In this document: positions 17,541-26,130 of the stretch, piece after piece | Layout: each line of letters opens with the position of its first letter | How positions within the stretch are numbered: position 1 is the first letter of the stretch | From: Bacteroidota bacterium | Lineage (GTDB): Bacteria; Bacteroidota; Bacteroidia; 2-12-FULL-35-15 | Assembly (NCBI GenBank): GCA_947469885.1 | Contig: CANIQT010000011.1 | Location: forward strand, 59,898 to 123,897 | Direction: 5' to 3' | DNA: 64,000 bases | Made by a program: the position numbers and the translations under genes | The notes under the pieces: generated by a model | Seen by the model: only the letters and a program-made list of their open reading frames with translations | The model's database searches: none | Told to the model about the DNA's origin: nothing

Positions 17541-18710
17541 TTACCCCAGCTTTTTATAGGTTTGCCACCATTTGTCGGGCAATTCATCCTTACAAGCCGT
17601 TTCGTAATCGGAATACGAACAAGGAACCATTTGGTGCCTTTCGTGCTTCAACTGTGGGTTTAGGGGATATGGAACATCCATCCACCACCGATCACTTTTG
17701 TTGCTTTTATAAAAAATAAGCTCATGCTCATGGTCTTTTATAGAAACACGGTACTTAGTATATTCCGATTTATCCACAATCGGGTAATCCTGTTTGCGAT
17801 TATAGTACCCATCAATAAAATACCAAACCATTTGTGCCACCAGGTGTGCTGTTTGTTTGTTGTTATCAAATGCCGGGTTGATTTCATAAAAACCGATTGA
17901 CGAAAGTTTATCGCTCATGCCAGCATAACGCGTAATTTGGCAAGCCTCCTCCCCATAAAAACCATTTGGAGAAGCATTGCCATTGCCCGGTGCATCTCCA
18001 TGACGGATGGAAGAAATATCGAAACTTACTACATCAGCATTACGAACGATAGGCTCTACCTCCTCAATATTTTTACGCAATGCACCTAACCGATGAAAAT
18101 CGAAATAGAGTTTATCCATCAAATCTATTGAATTTTGCTCCACAAAATAAGTTTGAAAACCAATGTTACTATAATTAAAGAGTATGTTGGGTTTGTGTAA
18201 AATAATTTTGCTCAGGTAATTTTGTGAATTGAGGTCTTTTTCTCCATCTCCAATATCGAAACAAGAATCAACAGCAACAATATTAATTGTTTGTTCCATT
18301 TTAAGATACGCAAGATAATTGCAGTAGGTAAAATCCTGGGAGCCGCCAATGATGATTGGGATAATGTTTTTTTTAAGCAATTGAGCCAACACGTCTGTTA
18401 CAGCAAAATAACTATCCTCTATAGTATTTCCTTTTTTGATGTTTCCTAAATCAACAATTTTGGTTGCATAGTTTCCTTGAAATAAGCAATAAAAATTTTC
18501 GCGAATATAATCGGCTGCCAATCCGCAACCTTCGTTGTTGATAGCATTGCGGTCTTCTTCAATGCCTACTATTGCCAAATGTATATTTTCTAAATCAGGG
18601 AAATTATCGGGATTGCTGTAAATGCTGATTAACTTGCCATAGGAAGTTGCAGAGTATTGGTTGGCTCCGTTTAGTTTTTCTATTTCTATGGGGGTGAAGT
18701 ATTCTTGCAT
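17541..18710 (-). CDS. Arginase-fold (formimidoylglutamase-like) protein with lost metal ligands
   Basis: 389 residues from the ATG at 18710; an upstream ATG at 18737 would add nine residues inside a phrase repeat. Arginase/ureohydrolase fold, but the metal motifs are altered: GGDHS is GGSQD (His to Gln), DAHxD is DSCFD (His to Cys), and SxDxDxxDP is SFDISSIRHGDAP (second Asp to Ser). Three of six expected Mn ligands are therefore gone, and hydrolase activity is doubtful. The family is conserved in Bacteroidota and commonly sits with topA and the gld genes, as here, which suggests a role other than histidine or arginine breakdown. The C-terminal 70 residues (WWMDVPYPL, PDKWWQTYKKLG) are an added Trp-rich region. 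Confidence 0.85.
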   Translation of the reverse strand: MQEYFTPIEIEKLNGANQYSATSYGKLISIYSNPDNFPDLENIHLAIVGIEEDRNAINNEGCGLAADYIRENFYCLFQGNYATKIVDLGNIKKGNTIEDSYFAVTDVLAQLLKKNIIPIIIGGSQDFTYCNYLAYLKMEQTINIVAVDSCFDIGDGEKDLNSQNYLSKIILHKPNILFNYSNIGFQTYFVEQNSIDLMDKLYFDFHRLGALRKNIEEVEPIVRNADVVSFDISSIRHGDAPGNGNASPNGFYGEEACQITRYAGMSDKLSSIGFYEINPAFDNNKQTAHLVAQMVWYFIDGYYNRKQDYPIVDKSEYTKYRVSIKDHEHELIFYKSNKSDRWWMDVPYPLNPQLKHERHQMVPCSYSDYETACKDELPDKWWQTYKKLG

Positions 18711-18714
18711 GTGT

Positions 18715-18748
18715 TTACGAATTACGAATTTGTACAAATTTACAAATC
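18715..18748. repeat. Phrase repeat upstream of the arginase-fold gene
   Basis: On the reverse strand GATTTGTAAATTTGTA is followed by CAAATTCGTAATTCGTAA just before the ATG. It is nearly the same string as the one ahead of the sigma-54 activator gene at 26094-26129. Confidence 0.6.
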
Positions 18749-18811
18749 GTTTGATTAGTTACATTTATCCTTATAACTCGATTTTTGAAAAAAGATACAC
18801 CTTTTACTAAA

Positions 18812-21223
18812 CTATTTTTTCTTTGGAGCTTTTTTCTTTGCTGCTTTTTTAGCTGCTTTTTTAGGAGCTGCCTTTTTTTCGCCTGCCTGAACAAATGGTT
18901 TTTTCTCAAACCCTTTTTTCTTAAAACGTCCGCCTTTACTTGCATTCTTTGGGTCGGCTGCAATGTCGAGACATTCTTGTAAACTCAGTTCTTTTGGGTC
19001 AATGCCTTTGGGTAATTTATAATTTAATTTATCAATTACTAAATATGCACCAAAACGACCGTTGAGCAATTGCACTTCCGGGTTTTCAGGAAATGTTTTG
19101 ATAAATTTATCAATATCTGCCTGACGTTTTGCTTGTATCAATTCGATGCAACGGTCGGCAGTCACGGTCATTGGGTCATCTTCTTTCTTTAACGAAATAA
19201 ATTTACTGTTGTGTTGAATGTAGGGCCCAAATCTGCCAACGGCTACTTTCATTTCTTTTTCTTCAAACATTCCTGCAATTCGCGGAAGCTTGAATAAATC
19301 CAATGCTTCCTGAAAAGTAATGGTATCCATTCGCTGGTCTTTTCGTAACCCTGCAAATTTTGGTTTGTCAGTTTCGTCAGCAGTATCGCCTAGCTGTGCC
19401 ATTGGTCCGAAACGACCGATGCGAACAATTAAATTTTTTCCTGAAACGGGGTCAACTCCTAACTTACGCTCACCACTTGCCCGCTCCGAATTTTCGGAAG
19501 TATGCTCCACTAATTTATGAAACGGAGAATAAAAATTCTTTAGCATTTCGGTCCACACCATTTTGCCTTCTGCAATTTCGTCAAATTCCTCTTCTACTTT
19601 TGCAGTAAAATTAAAATCCATGATGGAAGGAAATTCTTTCAACAAAAAATCATTAACCACCATACCAATATCAGTCGGAAATAATTTTGATTTTTCTGCT
19701 CCCGTTATTTCTTTTTTCTTTTCTGCTTTAACAACATCATTTTTAAGGGTAATCACATCCGAAAATCGTTCTTTCCCTTCACGATCTTCCTTGAGCACGT
19801 ACTCTCTTTTTTGAATGGTAGAAATTGTTGGTGCATAGGTACTCGGTCTTCCTATTCCAAGTTCCTCTAATTTTTTTACCAAACTTGCTTCGGTGTATCT
19901 CGCAGGAGGACTGCTGAAACGCTGTGAAGCCACTGCTTCCTGTAGTGCCAGCTTATCGCCTACACTCATGGCAGGCAACAATCCTTCTTCTTCTTCTGCG
20001 TTTTCATCATCGGTTCCTTCCATGTATATTTTAAGGAAACCATCAAAAATAATTACTTCGCCTTTGCCTATAAATTCTAAATCTGATTTATTGTTTTCAA
20101 CTGTAATAGTAGTTAATTCAAGTATAGCATCACTCATTTGCGAAGCAATGGTACGTTTCCAAATCAAATCGTACAAACGTTTTTCATTGTTTTCTCCGTC
20201 AATAGTTTGATTTTCGATGTAGGAAGGACGTATTGCCTCATGCGCTTCCTGAGCTCCTTTCGATTTGTTTTTATACTGTCGTATGTTCAGATATTTTTCT
20301 CCGTAATTTTTTGTAATCGCTTCTTTTGCCTGATTGATGGCAGTGTCAGAAAGGTTGACACTGTCGGTTCTCATGTAAGTTATCTTTCCTGATTCGTACA
20401 GTTTTTGTGCCACCACCATGGTTTGCGAAACACTAAAACCAAGTTTACGACTTGCTTCTTGTTGCAAAGTGGAAGTAGTGAATGGTGCTGATGAAGTACG
20501 TTTGCCGGGTTTTACCTCTTTGTTTTTTACAGAAAAGTTGGCTCCTTTTATTTGTTCTAAAAATTGTTCTGCTTCTTCTTTGGTAGAAAAACGTTTTGCT
20601 AAATCTGCTTTAAATGTTTTTCCGTTGGTATCGAAAATGCCAACTATCTTATAATTAAAGGTAACATTAAAAATATCTATTTCTCGTTCTCGTTCAACAA
20701 TTAAACGCACTGCAACTGATTGCACTCTACCGGCTGACAAGCTCGGGCGAATTTTTTTCCACAACACAGGCGATAATTCGAAACCAACCAAACGGTCTAA
20801 TATTCTACGAGCTTGTTGTGCATCTACTAAATGTTTGTCAATTGTTCTTGGATTTGCAATTGCATTTTGAATAGCCGACTTTGTTATTTCATGAAAAACA
20901 ATTCGCTTGGTATTATTTTCCTTAAGCCCTAATGCTTCAAACAAATGCCAAGAAATAGCTTCTCCTTCGCGGTCCTCATCCGTTGCTAACCAAACTACCT
21001 CTGCACTTTTCGCTAATTTTTTTAATTCGGAAACCACTTTGGTTTTGTCTTCCGAAACTTGATAATCGGGTTTAAAATTATTTTCGATATCTACTCCAAA
21101 ACCTTTTTTAGCCAAATCGCGCACGTGACCATAACTCGATTTTACAGTAAATCCTTCTCCCAAAAAACCCTCTATAGTCTTTGCTTTTGCAGGTGACTCC
21201 ACTATTACTAAGTTCTTACTCAT
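18812..21223 (-). CDS. topA: DNA topoisomerase I
   Basis: 803 residues. TOPRIM domain at the start (LVIVESPAKAKTIEGFLG, then ATDEDREGEAISWHL), the type IA core with active-site region GKITYMRTDSVNLSD (Tyr in YMRTDS), RPSLSAGRVQSVAVRLIVER and GIGRPSTYAPTISTIQKREY. The C-terminal zinc-finger region is replaced by repeated toprim_CRpt-like modules (GRFGPMAQLGD, GRFGPYIQHNSKF, GRFGAYLVIDK), followed by a Lys/Ala tail (KKAAPKKAAKKAAKKKAPKK) resembling histone H1. It relaxes negatively supercoiled DNA. Probably first gene of the reverse-strand run leading to the gld genes. Confidence 0.97.
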   Translation of the reverse strand: MSKNLVIVESPAKAKTIEGFLGEGFTVKSSYGHVRDLAKKGFGVDIENNFKPDYQVSEDKTKVVSELKKLAKSAEVVWLATDEDREGEAISWHLFEALGLKENNTKRIVFHEITKSAIQNAIANPRTIDKHLVDAQQARRILDRLVGFELSPVLWKKIRPSLSAGRVQSVAVRLIVEREREIDIFNVTFNYKIVGIFDTNGKTFKADLAKRFSTKEEAEQFLEQIKGANFSVKNKEVKPGKRTSSAPFTTSTLQQEASRKLGFSVSQTMVVAQKLYESGKITYMRTDSVNLSDTAINQAKEAITKNYGEKYLNIRQYKNKSKGAQEAHEAIRPSYIENQTIDGENNEKRLYDLIWKRTIASQMSDAILELTTITVENNKSDLEFIGKGEVIIFDGFLKIYMEGTDDENAEEEEGLLPAMSVGDKLALQEAVASQRFSSPPARYTEASLVKKLEELGIGRPSTYAPTISTIQKREYVLKEDREGKERFSDVITLKNDVVKAEKKKEITGAEKSKLFPTDIGMVVNDFLLKEFPSIMDFNFTAKVEEEFDEIAEGKMVWTEMLKNFYSPFHKLVEHTSENSERASGERKLGVDPVSGKNLIVRIGRFGPMAQLGDTADETDKPKFAGLRKDQRMDTITFQEALDLFKLPRIAGMFEEKEMKVAVGRFGPYIQHNSKFISLKKEDDPMTVTADRCIELIQAKRQADIDKFIKTFPENPEVQLLNGRFGAYLVIDKLNYKLPKGIDPKELSLQECLDIAADPKNASKGGRFKKKGFEKKPFVQAGEKKAAPKKAAKKAAKKKAPKKK

Positions 21224-21353
21224 ATCGTAAATTGTTTTATGGTTAAATTGCTCAACAGTTTAAATCATAGACGCAATTTTTAGAAAAATGGTTGCAAAGA
21301 AAAGAAAACTAATTTGAATAATGCAAAATTATTTTTTTGGAGGGGATAAAAAT

Positions 21354-21375
21354 GCCACAGATTCACAGATTAAAA
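21354..21375. repeat. Phrase repeat (CACAGATT class)
   Basis: GCCACAGATTCACAGATTAA, with CACAGATT twice, in the 232-bp gap between two reverse-strand genes. Apart from this the gap is plain AT-rich DNA. Confidence 0.5.
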
Positions 21376-21455
21376 AAATAAAAATTTGTACTTAGATTTA
21401 AAGGATTAATGATGATAAAAATTGATTTTTGTTTTTATTATTGGAGTTATGATTT

Positions 21456-21977
21456 TTACTTCAAAAACGCATCAAATCCTTTTTTCAATTCAATAAATTC
21501 AGTATAGCAATTTTCGTAATTTTTTTTACTCTCCCAATAATCTGCCTGTGTTTTCAATGCTTCTTTTTCAAGGTTGTCTAAAAGTGTATTAGCATGTTGT
21601 TCTTTCAAACGTTGAATATTTATTCTATCTCTGGTGTTGCTACACGCTGTTGCCAAGTCCATCAATTTTTTTGATGCTGTTCCTGCTTTTTTTCCTGCAA
21701 TTACATATCGGTTCGAAACTTCTGCTACTGCATTTAATTTTTGCATCAACTCTGCATCCAAGTCTTGCTTATCAATAATTACATTTTGTTTGTTTGCATC
21801 ATTCGATTTTATTACTATCCCTTTTTTTTGCAATGCATCATAAAAGGTATTGTATTCTTTAAAATAAGTATCTGATGCCTCTATTAATTTTTCACAATCT
21901 TCACACACTTCCACATGAGGCTCTGCTATTGATAAATACCGTTTCCCTATTTTTGATTTTAATGTTATCTCACTCAT
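21456..21977 (-). CDS. Uncharacterised helical protein, paralog of the upstream gene
   Basis: 173 residues, no signal peptide or membrane helix; almost entirely helical and charged, with a CEDCEKL Cys pair near residue 34. The C-terminal half (RDRINIQRLKEQHANTLLDN ... YWESKKNYENCYTEFIELKK) aligns with the neighbouring protein (RDRINLANLENAHAIKLLDN ... YFEYKKEFEIFENELTEIEK), so the two arose by tandem duplication. The gap between them is 26 bp, consistent with one mRNA. Coiled-coil assembly is likely; no function can be named. Confidence 0.7.
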   Translation of the reverse strand: MSEITLKSKIGKRYLSIAEPHVEVCEDCEKLIEASDTYFKEYNTFYDALQKKGIVIKSNDANKQNVIIDKQDLDAELMQKLNAVAEVSNRYVIAGKKAGTASKKLMDLATACSNTRDRINIQRLKEQHANTLLDNLEKEALKTQADYWESKKNYENCYTEFIELKKGFDAFLK

Positions 21978-22003
21978 AAATTATTTATGCTTTTTTTAAT
22001 TAA

Positions 22004-22507
22004 TCATTCCGAATCACTCCCAAATCTTTTTTCAATTTCTGTTAGTTCGTTTTCAAAAATTTCAAATTCTTTTTTGTATTCAAAATAATTAGTATGCTTT
22101 TCGGCTAACGCTTTTGCAAAATTATCAAGCAGTTTAATAGCATGTGCATTTTCGAGATTTGCAAGATTAATGCGGTCGCGTATGAGTTCAAATTCACCAA
22201 CAGCATCATTCAATTGTTTTGCAATCACCCCATATTTTTTTACGCTCCGGTTCATCTTATGGCCATACGGAACAAAAACGTCTGCTAGCTCTCCAAACTC
22301 TTTACACTCATCAGTTTCGTCATCCGTCATTTTTTTCTTTTTCAAAATCTCTGCCACTTCATGCCCTAGTTCTTGCATCACATCATAAAGAATAAGATAC
22401 CGCTCGTTGAACCGTAGATATAACTTATTAAACTCTTCGAAATCGGCTAACACGTTGGTATGTTTCTCCATAATAGGCAGGGCCCGCTCCAACACCTTTT
22501 TATTCAT
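22004..22507 (-). CDS. Uncharacterised helical protein, tandem paralog
   Basis: 167 residues, soluble and helical, with heptad-like spacing throughout. It shares the RDRIN(L/I) ... LLDN motif and C-terminal layout with the gene 26 bp downstream. The middle part has a short KKKKMTDDETDE charged linker. It follows the outer-membrane-like gene at 22518 by only 10 bp, so these three reverse-strand genes probably form an operon. No known domain was recognised. Confidence 0.7.
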   Translation of the reverse strand: MNKKVLERALPIMEKHTNVLADFEEFNKLYLRFNERYLILYDVMQELGHEVAEILKKKKMTDDETDECKEFGELADVFVPYGHKMNRSVKKYGVIAKQLNDAVGEFELIRDRINLANLENAHAIKLLDNFAKALAEKHTNYFEYKKEFEIFENELTEIEKRFGSDSE

Positions 22508-22517
22508 GATATTTTTT

Positions 22518-23135
22518 TTAAAATTTATAACCGATGTTTATTGCAAAGCGATTATCAGCAGTCCAACCGAGTTCGTAAAGGGCATAGGCTCCATATTTTA
22601 TTATTTTATATTTATAAACATTACTTGCCCCATGCCCATACAAAAAATCAATGGTCCATTTATTTTTTATCCAGATTTCGTATCCGTTCAAAAGTCCGAA
22701 GGAATAGGAATACAAATAATAATCTGAAATTTTTTGTAAGCCTTCGCTCGAAGACCAGTTATTTTCCATATTTTCCTGTTGGCTATATTTTAAAAACAAT
22801 CCGATATACGGACACGAATGTCGGTAATTTTTTATCACAAAAAATTTATACTCTGGTATCAACTGCATTCTTTTTTGCTGTCGCAAAAGGTGAGATTGTT
22901 TATCTCGTGAATTTATAAAAAGATAATTTCCTGTTATCTGAACACTGTGTCTTTTACCAAGCATTTTTTCTACAGTTAACGAATACCCGCCAAGTTTCCC
23001 GGTAATGGATAATAAGGGAGAAACGATTTCTGTTTTCACTATCAACCCCAACTTTTTCTTTTGCAACGAATCTTGCGCACAACAATTCATCACCACAACC
23101 ACCATCAACACAAACACCAACCATTTCTTTATCAT
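22518..23135 (-). CDS. Putative outer-membrane beta-barrel protein
   Basis: 205 residues. N-terminal signal peptide (KKWLVFVLMVVVVMNCCAQ) followed by alternating strands typical of a small 8-10 strand barrel: LLSITGKLGGYSLTVEKMLG, HSVQITGNYLFINS, ELGWTADNRFAINIGYKF with an aromatic last residue. Similar in style to the DUF3575 family of Bacteroidota. The substrate is unknown. First gene of a likely three-gene reverse-strand operon with the two coiled-coil paralogs. Confidence 0.65.
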   Translation of the reverse strand: MIKKWLVFVLMVVVVMNCCAQDSLQKKKLGLIVKTEIVSPLLSITGKLGGYSLTVEKMLGKRHSVQITGNYLFINSRDKQSHLLRQQKRMQLIPEYKFFVIKNYRHSCPYIGLFLKYSQQENMENNWSSSEGLQKISDYYLYSYSFGLLNGYEIWIKNKWTIDFLYGHGASNVYKYKIIKYGAYALYELGWTADNRFAINIGYKF

Positions 23136-23316
23136 CCTCTTTCTGTTTTTATTCTTTATAAATACGTGTTTGAATTTTATGAATTACCTAAAAAAGTAAA
23201 TGCTTACCATCACAGAAAAAACAACTATCATTTCTATTCAACTAATCAACCAATTCAATTCTTCAAAAACAATTCCCGCTCCCACAAATCAACTTCTCAT
23301 AGAAGCTTTTGTATAT

Positions 23317-23392
23317 AAATCGAACAATTAATATACAAAATTATTCGATTTAACACCATAATCAAACGTTTTTACACCAAAAACGTTTGATT
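23317..23392. promoter_or_regulatory. Two inverted repeats in an AT-rich intergenic region
   Basis: First: AAATCGAACAATT (23317-23329) against AATTATTCGATTT (23339-23351), one mismatch. Second: AATCAAACGTTTTT (23360-23373) against AAAAACGTTTGATT (23379-23392), perfect 14 bp with 5-nt loop. The rest of the 395-bp gap (23136-23530) holds further CGTTT/CGATT words but no gene. Operator, cruciform or weak terminator are all possible. Confidence 0.55.
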
Positions 23393-23530
23393 TATAATAA
23401 TAATCATTTCATTTTGTATAACAATCGTTCGTTTCTCCATCTTAATCACTCGTTTTAAAACCCAAATCGTTCCATTTATATACAAACACGTCCACTGCCA
23501 CCCTCTTTGCTCTTCCGGTTCCTATAATTA

Positions 23531-24223
23531 CTAATCCACCAATAGTCTAATCATCTGACTAACGCCTTGCCCTCCTTTCCTTGTCACCAATTCGTGAGTA
23601 AACCATACTTCCGTTCCTCTCACCAACTTCTTTACCTTTGTCTTACCAGCAATTGTTGGAGCCAACCGAGTAAAAGTAACACCATCCAGCGACATTTGCC
23701 AATCATGACATGTATTATGTTTTCCTCCCCCGGCAACCAAAATAACTTCGCCTCCAACCCCACTATTTTTTGCCGCAAATTTTCTTTTTTGTGGAAACCC
23801 CACCTTCTTCACCATAAATTTGCCCGATTGAATAATACCAGCCGCATGAAAGATATCATTGTTTGCAGCATTTTGAAACATACTCATCACCGACCTCAAC
23901 GCATTTCGCAACTGACCATAAGCATCAGCACCCGCATCCGATTCAGAATTAGCATAAGCCGTAATCAACCCATTAATCGTATTAATCACCGATATCGAAA
24001 CCGCAACATTCGCATTATTAGTACACGCCTTCACAATTTCTTTAGCCCTCACAATCCGTTTGGCCTTGCTTTGTGGCATATTAAGCACCGCCACCACCGA
24101 ATGAATAGCAGTTATATTTGCCATCATCACCATCATTTTTTCTTTCCGCTTCATTTTTCGAAGCAATTTTTTTACCTCTTTTTTGTTTCCCTTTCCGTAA
24201 ATTTTTTTGAGTAATTTTTTCAT
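23531..24223 (-). CDS. Uncharacterised protein with helical N-terminus and fibronectin-III-like end
   Basis: 230 residues. A very basic start (KKLLKKIYGKGNKKEVKKLL) leads into a helical domain of about 110 residues, then a GEVILVAGGG strand and a C-terminal segment HDWQMSLDGVTFTRLAPT ... GTEVWFTHELVTRKGGQGVS. The last part has the W-x-x-S-x-DG-x-x(W/F)-x-x-L pattern of a fibronectin-III-like module common in Bacteroidota proteins of this size, and resembles the partial gene at the right window edge (63719-64000). Function unknown. The 54 bp just upstream hold nothing notable. Confidence 0.7.
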   Translation of the reverse strand: MKKLLKKIYGKGNKKEVKKLLRKMKRKEKMMVMMANITAIHSVVAVLNMPQSKAKRIVRAKEIVKACTNNANVAVSISVINTINGLITAYANSESDAGADAYGQLRNALRSVMSMFQNAANNDIFHAAGIIQSGKFMVKKVGFPQKRKFAAKNSGVGGEVILVAGGGKHNTCHDWQMSLDGVTFTRLAPTIAGKTKVKKLVRGTEVWFTHELVTRKGGQGVSQMIRLLVD

Positions 24224-24316
24224 GGCACGTGAGTTTTAAAGTTTTTAGAAATAACAATAAGCAAATTTAGAAAAAATAATTTCACACAAAATAAAAAATA
24301 AACTTGCATCCATTTT

Positions 24317-24354
24317 ACTAATCACTAATGAACCAATGAATAATGAACTAATGA
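24317..24354. repeat. Phrase repeat (ACTAATGAACCAATGAA class)
   Basis: Units ACTAATCACTAATGAACC, AATGAATAATGAACTAATGA run directly into the structured element at 24358. Confidence 0.6.
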
Positions 24355-24357
24355 TTT

Positions 24358-24557
24358 GGGCGTGCCCCCAGATGAAAAATCGGGGGTCGGGCTTTACGCT
24401 TCAATCTTTTTTGCCCCCACCCCACTCGTACCAACGCAACAAAAAAGGATTTCCGCTGCAATCCCTCACGCAAGCTATCAGAGCTACGTCCTCCGAAATT
24501 GCTTCTTTGCAAGTTTTGAGGTTTCTCCATTCACTCGCACTAATGCAACTGTCAGAG
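24358..24557. repeat. Structured GGGCGTGCCCC...CCTCACGC element
   Basis: GCGTG (24360-24364) can pair with CACGC (24467-24471), enclosing a CCCCC/GGGGG hairpin (24365-24386) and a long-range AATCTTTTTTG/CAAAAAAGGATT pairing (24403-24413 with 24440-24451): a three-way junction. The sequence is GC-richer than its surroundings, does not code convincingly in any frame, and is bordered on both sides by phrase repeats. From memory it resembles a dispersed Bacteroidota intergenic element; a search is needed to confirm. Confidence 0.6.
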
Positions 24558-24559
24558 TT

Positions 24560-24606
24560 TAAATCCTAAATCCCAAATCCTAATTCTTAATTCCTAAATC
24601 CTAACC
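24560..24606. repeat. Phrase repeat (AAATCCTAAATCC class)
   Basis: AAATCCTAAATCCCAAATCC, then TAATTCTTAATTCCTAAATCC: degenerate 7-8 nt units ending just before the miaB promoter. Confidence 0.65.
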
Positions 24607-24613
24607 ATGTCAT

Positions 24614-24643
24614 TTTGTCACACTCTAATTTTTATTACCTTTG
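24614..24643 (+). promoter_or_regulatory. miaB promoter
   Basis: TTTG at 24614-24617 and TACCTTTG at 24636-24643 with an 18-bp spacer: a near-consensus Bacteroidota -33/-7 pair, ending 18 bp before the ATG at 24662. Confidence 0.7.
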
Positions 24644-24661
24644 CACTCCTTAAAAAACAAA

Positions 24662-26089
24662 ATGCACGAAAACAAAGTAATAGACGAAAGCAAACAAGGC
24701 GAAGCCCTGATGATTGAATCAACTGTAAAAGGAGGCAAAAAACTCTTTCTCGAAAGTTATGGCTGCGCCATGAACTTTTCAGATTCTGAAATAGTAGCCT
24801 CTATTTTAAAAGACAAAGGCTTTAGTACCACACAAGATTTTTTTGAAGCAGATGTCATATTTGTAAACACCTGTGCCATCCGCGAAGGTGCCGAACAGCG
24901 CGTTCGCAAACGATTAACCGAATATCGCAAAGCAAAAAAAACAAATCCCGATTTAATTATTGGAGTATTAGGCTGCATGGCAGAGCGATTAAAATCGCAA
25001 TTTCTGGAAGAAGAAAAACTAGTGGACATTGTGGTAGGACCTGATGCCTACCGCAGCCTGCCCGAATTAATTGAAATAGCCGAAACCGGACAAAAAGCAG
25101 TAAACGTACTTTTATCAAAAGAAGAAACATACGCAGACATTGCACCCGTACGATTAGGAAGCAACGGAGTAACAGCATTCATAAGCATTACCCGTGGATG
25201 TGATAACATGTGTGCATTTTGTGTGGTACCATTTACAAGAGGCAGAGAAAGAAGCCGAGACCCCGAAACCATTGTAAACGAAGCAAAAGAATTATTCGAA
25301 CAAGGATACAGAGAAGTAACTTTATTAGGACAAAACGTGGACTCCTACCTTTGGACAGGCGGAGGATTAAAGAAAGAAAACCCATCGACAGAAGAATTAC
25401 AAAACGCAACCACCTTTGCTCAACTGTTGGAAAAAGTGGCATTGATTCATCCCGATTTACGTGTGAGATTCAGTACATCTCACCCAAAAGACATGCTGGA
25501 CGAAGTGCTTTATACCATTGCCAAATACGATAACATTTGCAGCTATGTTCACTTGCCCGTTCAATCAGGGAATTCCAGAATTTTAGAAATGATGAACCGC
25601 GGTTACACCCGCGAATGGTACTTAAATCGCATTGCTGCAATCAGAAGAATTATACCTGATGCAGGCATTTCGATGGACATAATCACCGGCTTTTGCTCAG
25701 AAACAGAAAAAGAACACCAAGATACCCTTTCGTTAATGGAAGATGTAAAATATGATTTTGGTTACATGTTCTCCTACAGTGAACGTCCCAAAACCCTTGC
25801 GGAGCGAAAATACAAAGACGATGTTCCTTCAGAAGTAAAAAGCAGACGATTACAAGAGATAGTAGATTTGCAGGTAAAACATTCCGCATTCCGCACCAAA
25901 CAAGGAGTAGGAAAAGTACACAGAGTATTGGTAGAAGGAACCTCAAAAAAATCGAAAGAAGAATTGTTTGGACGTAATTCACAAAACACGGTGGTGGTTT
26001 TCCCAAAAGAAAATTATAAAAAAGGAGATTATGTAAACGTGATGGTGGAGAGTTGTACAGGTGGAACGCTGATTGGGAAGGCGGTTTAA
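24662..26089 (+). CDS. miaB: tRNA-2-methylthio-N6-dimethylallyladenosine synthase MiaB
   Basis: 475 residues from the ATG at 24662; an upstream TTG at 24641 falls inside the -7 promoter box and is rejected. UPF0004 domain with the three auxiliary-cluster cysteines ([32 protein letters not shown]), radical-SAM domain with [20 protein letters not shown] (C-x3-C-x2-C) and a C-terminal TRAM domain ([26 protein letters not shown]). It adds the methylthio group to i6A37 of tRNAs reading UNN codons. First gene of the run miaB, sigma-54 activator, lptE. Confidence 0.97.
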   Translation: MHENKVIDESKQGEALMIESTVKGGKKLFLESYGCAMNFSDSEIVASILKDKGFSTTQDFFEADVIFVNTCAIREGAEQRVRKRLTEYRKAKKTNPDLIIGVLGCMAERLKSQFLEEEKLVDIVVGPDAYRSLPELIEIAETGQKAVNVLLSKEETYADIAPVRLGSNGVTAFISITRGCDNMCAFCVVPFTRGRERSRDPETIVNEAKELFEQGYREVTLLGQNVDSYLWTGGGLKKENPSTEELQNATTFAQLLEKVALIHPDLRVRFSTSHPKDMLDEVLYTIAKYDNICSYVHLPVQSGNSRILEMMNRGYTREWYLNRIAAIRRIIPDAGISMDIITGFCSETEKEHQDTLSLMEDVKYDFGYMFSYSERPKTLAERKYKDDVPSEVKSRRLQEIVDLQVKHSAFRTKQGVGKVHRVLVEGTSKKSKEELFGRNSQNTVVVFPKENYKKGDYVNVMVESCTGGTLIGKAV

Positions 26090-26093
26090 ACTC

Positions 26094-26129
26094 GGATTTG
26101 TAAATTTGTATTAATTCATAATTCGTAAA
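26094..26129. repeat. Phrase repeat upstream of the sigma-54 activator
   Basis: GGATTTGTAAATTTGTATTA then ATTCATAATTCGTAAA fills nearly the whole gap between miaB and the next ATG, and almost matches the string ahead of the arginase-fold gene. Confidence 0.6.
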
Positions 26130-26130
26130 A

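Noticed and set aside
24336..24569. Overlapping forward ORFs of 60-77 codons upstream of miaB
   Set aside because: Three frames are open at once over a structured repeat element; none has a protein-like composition.
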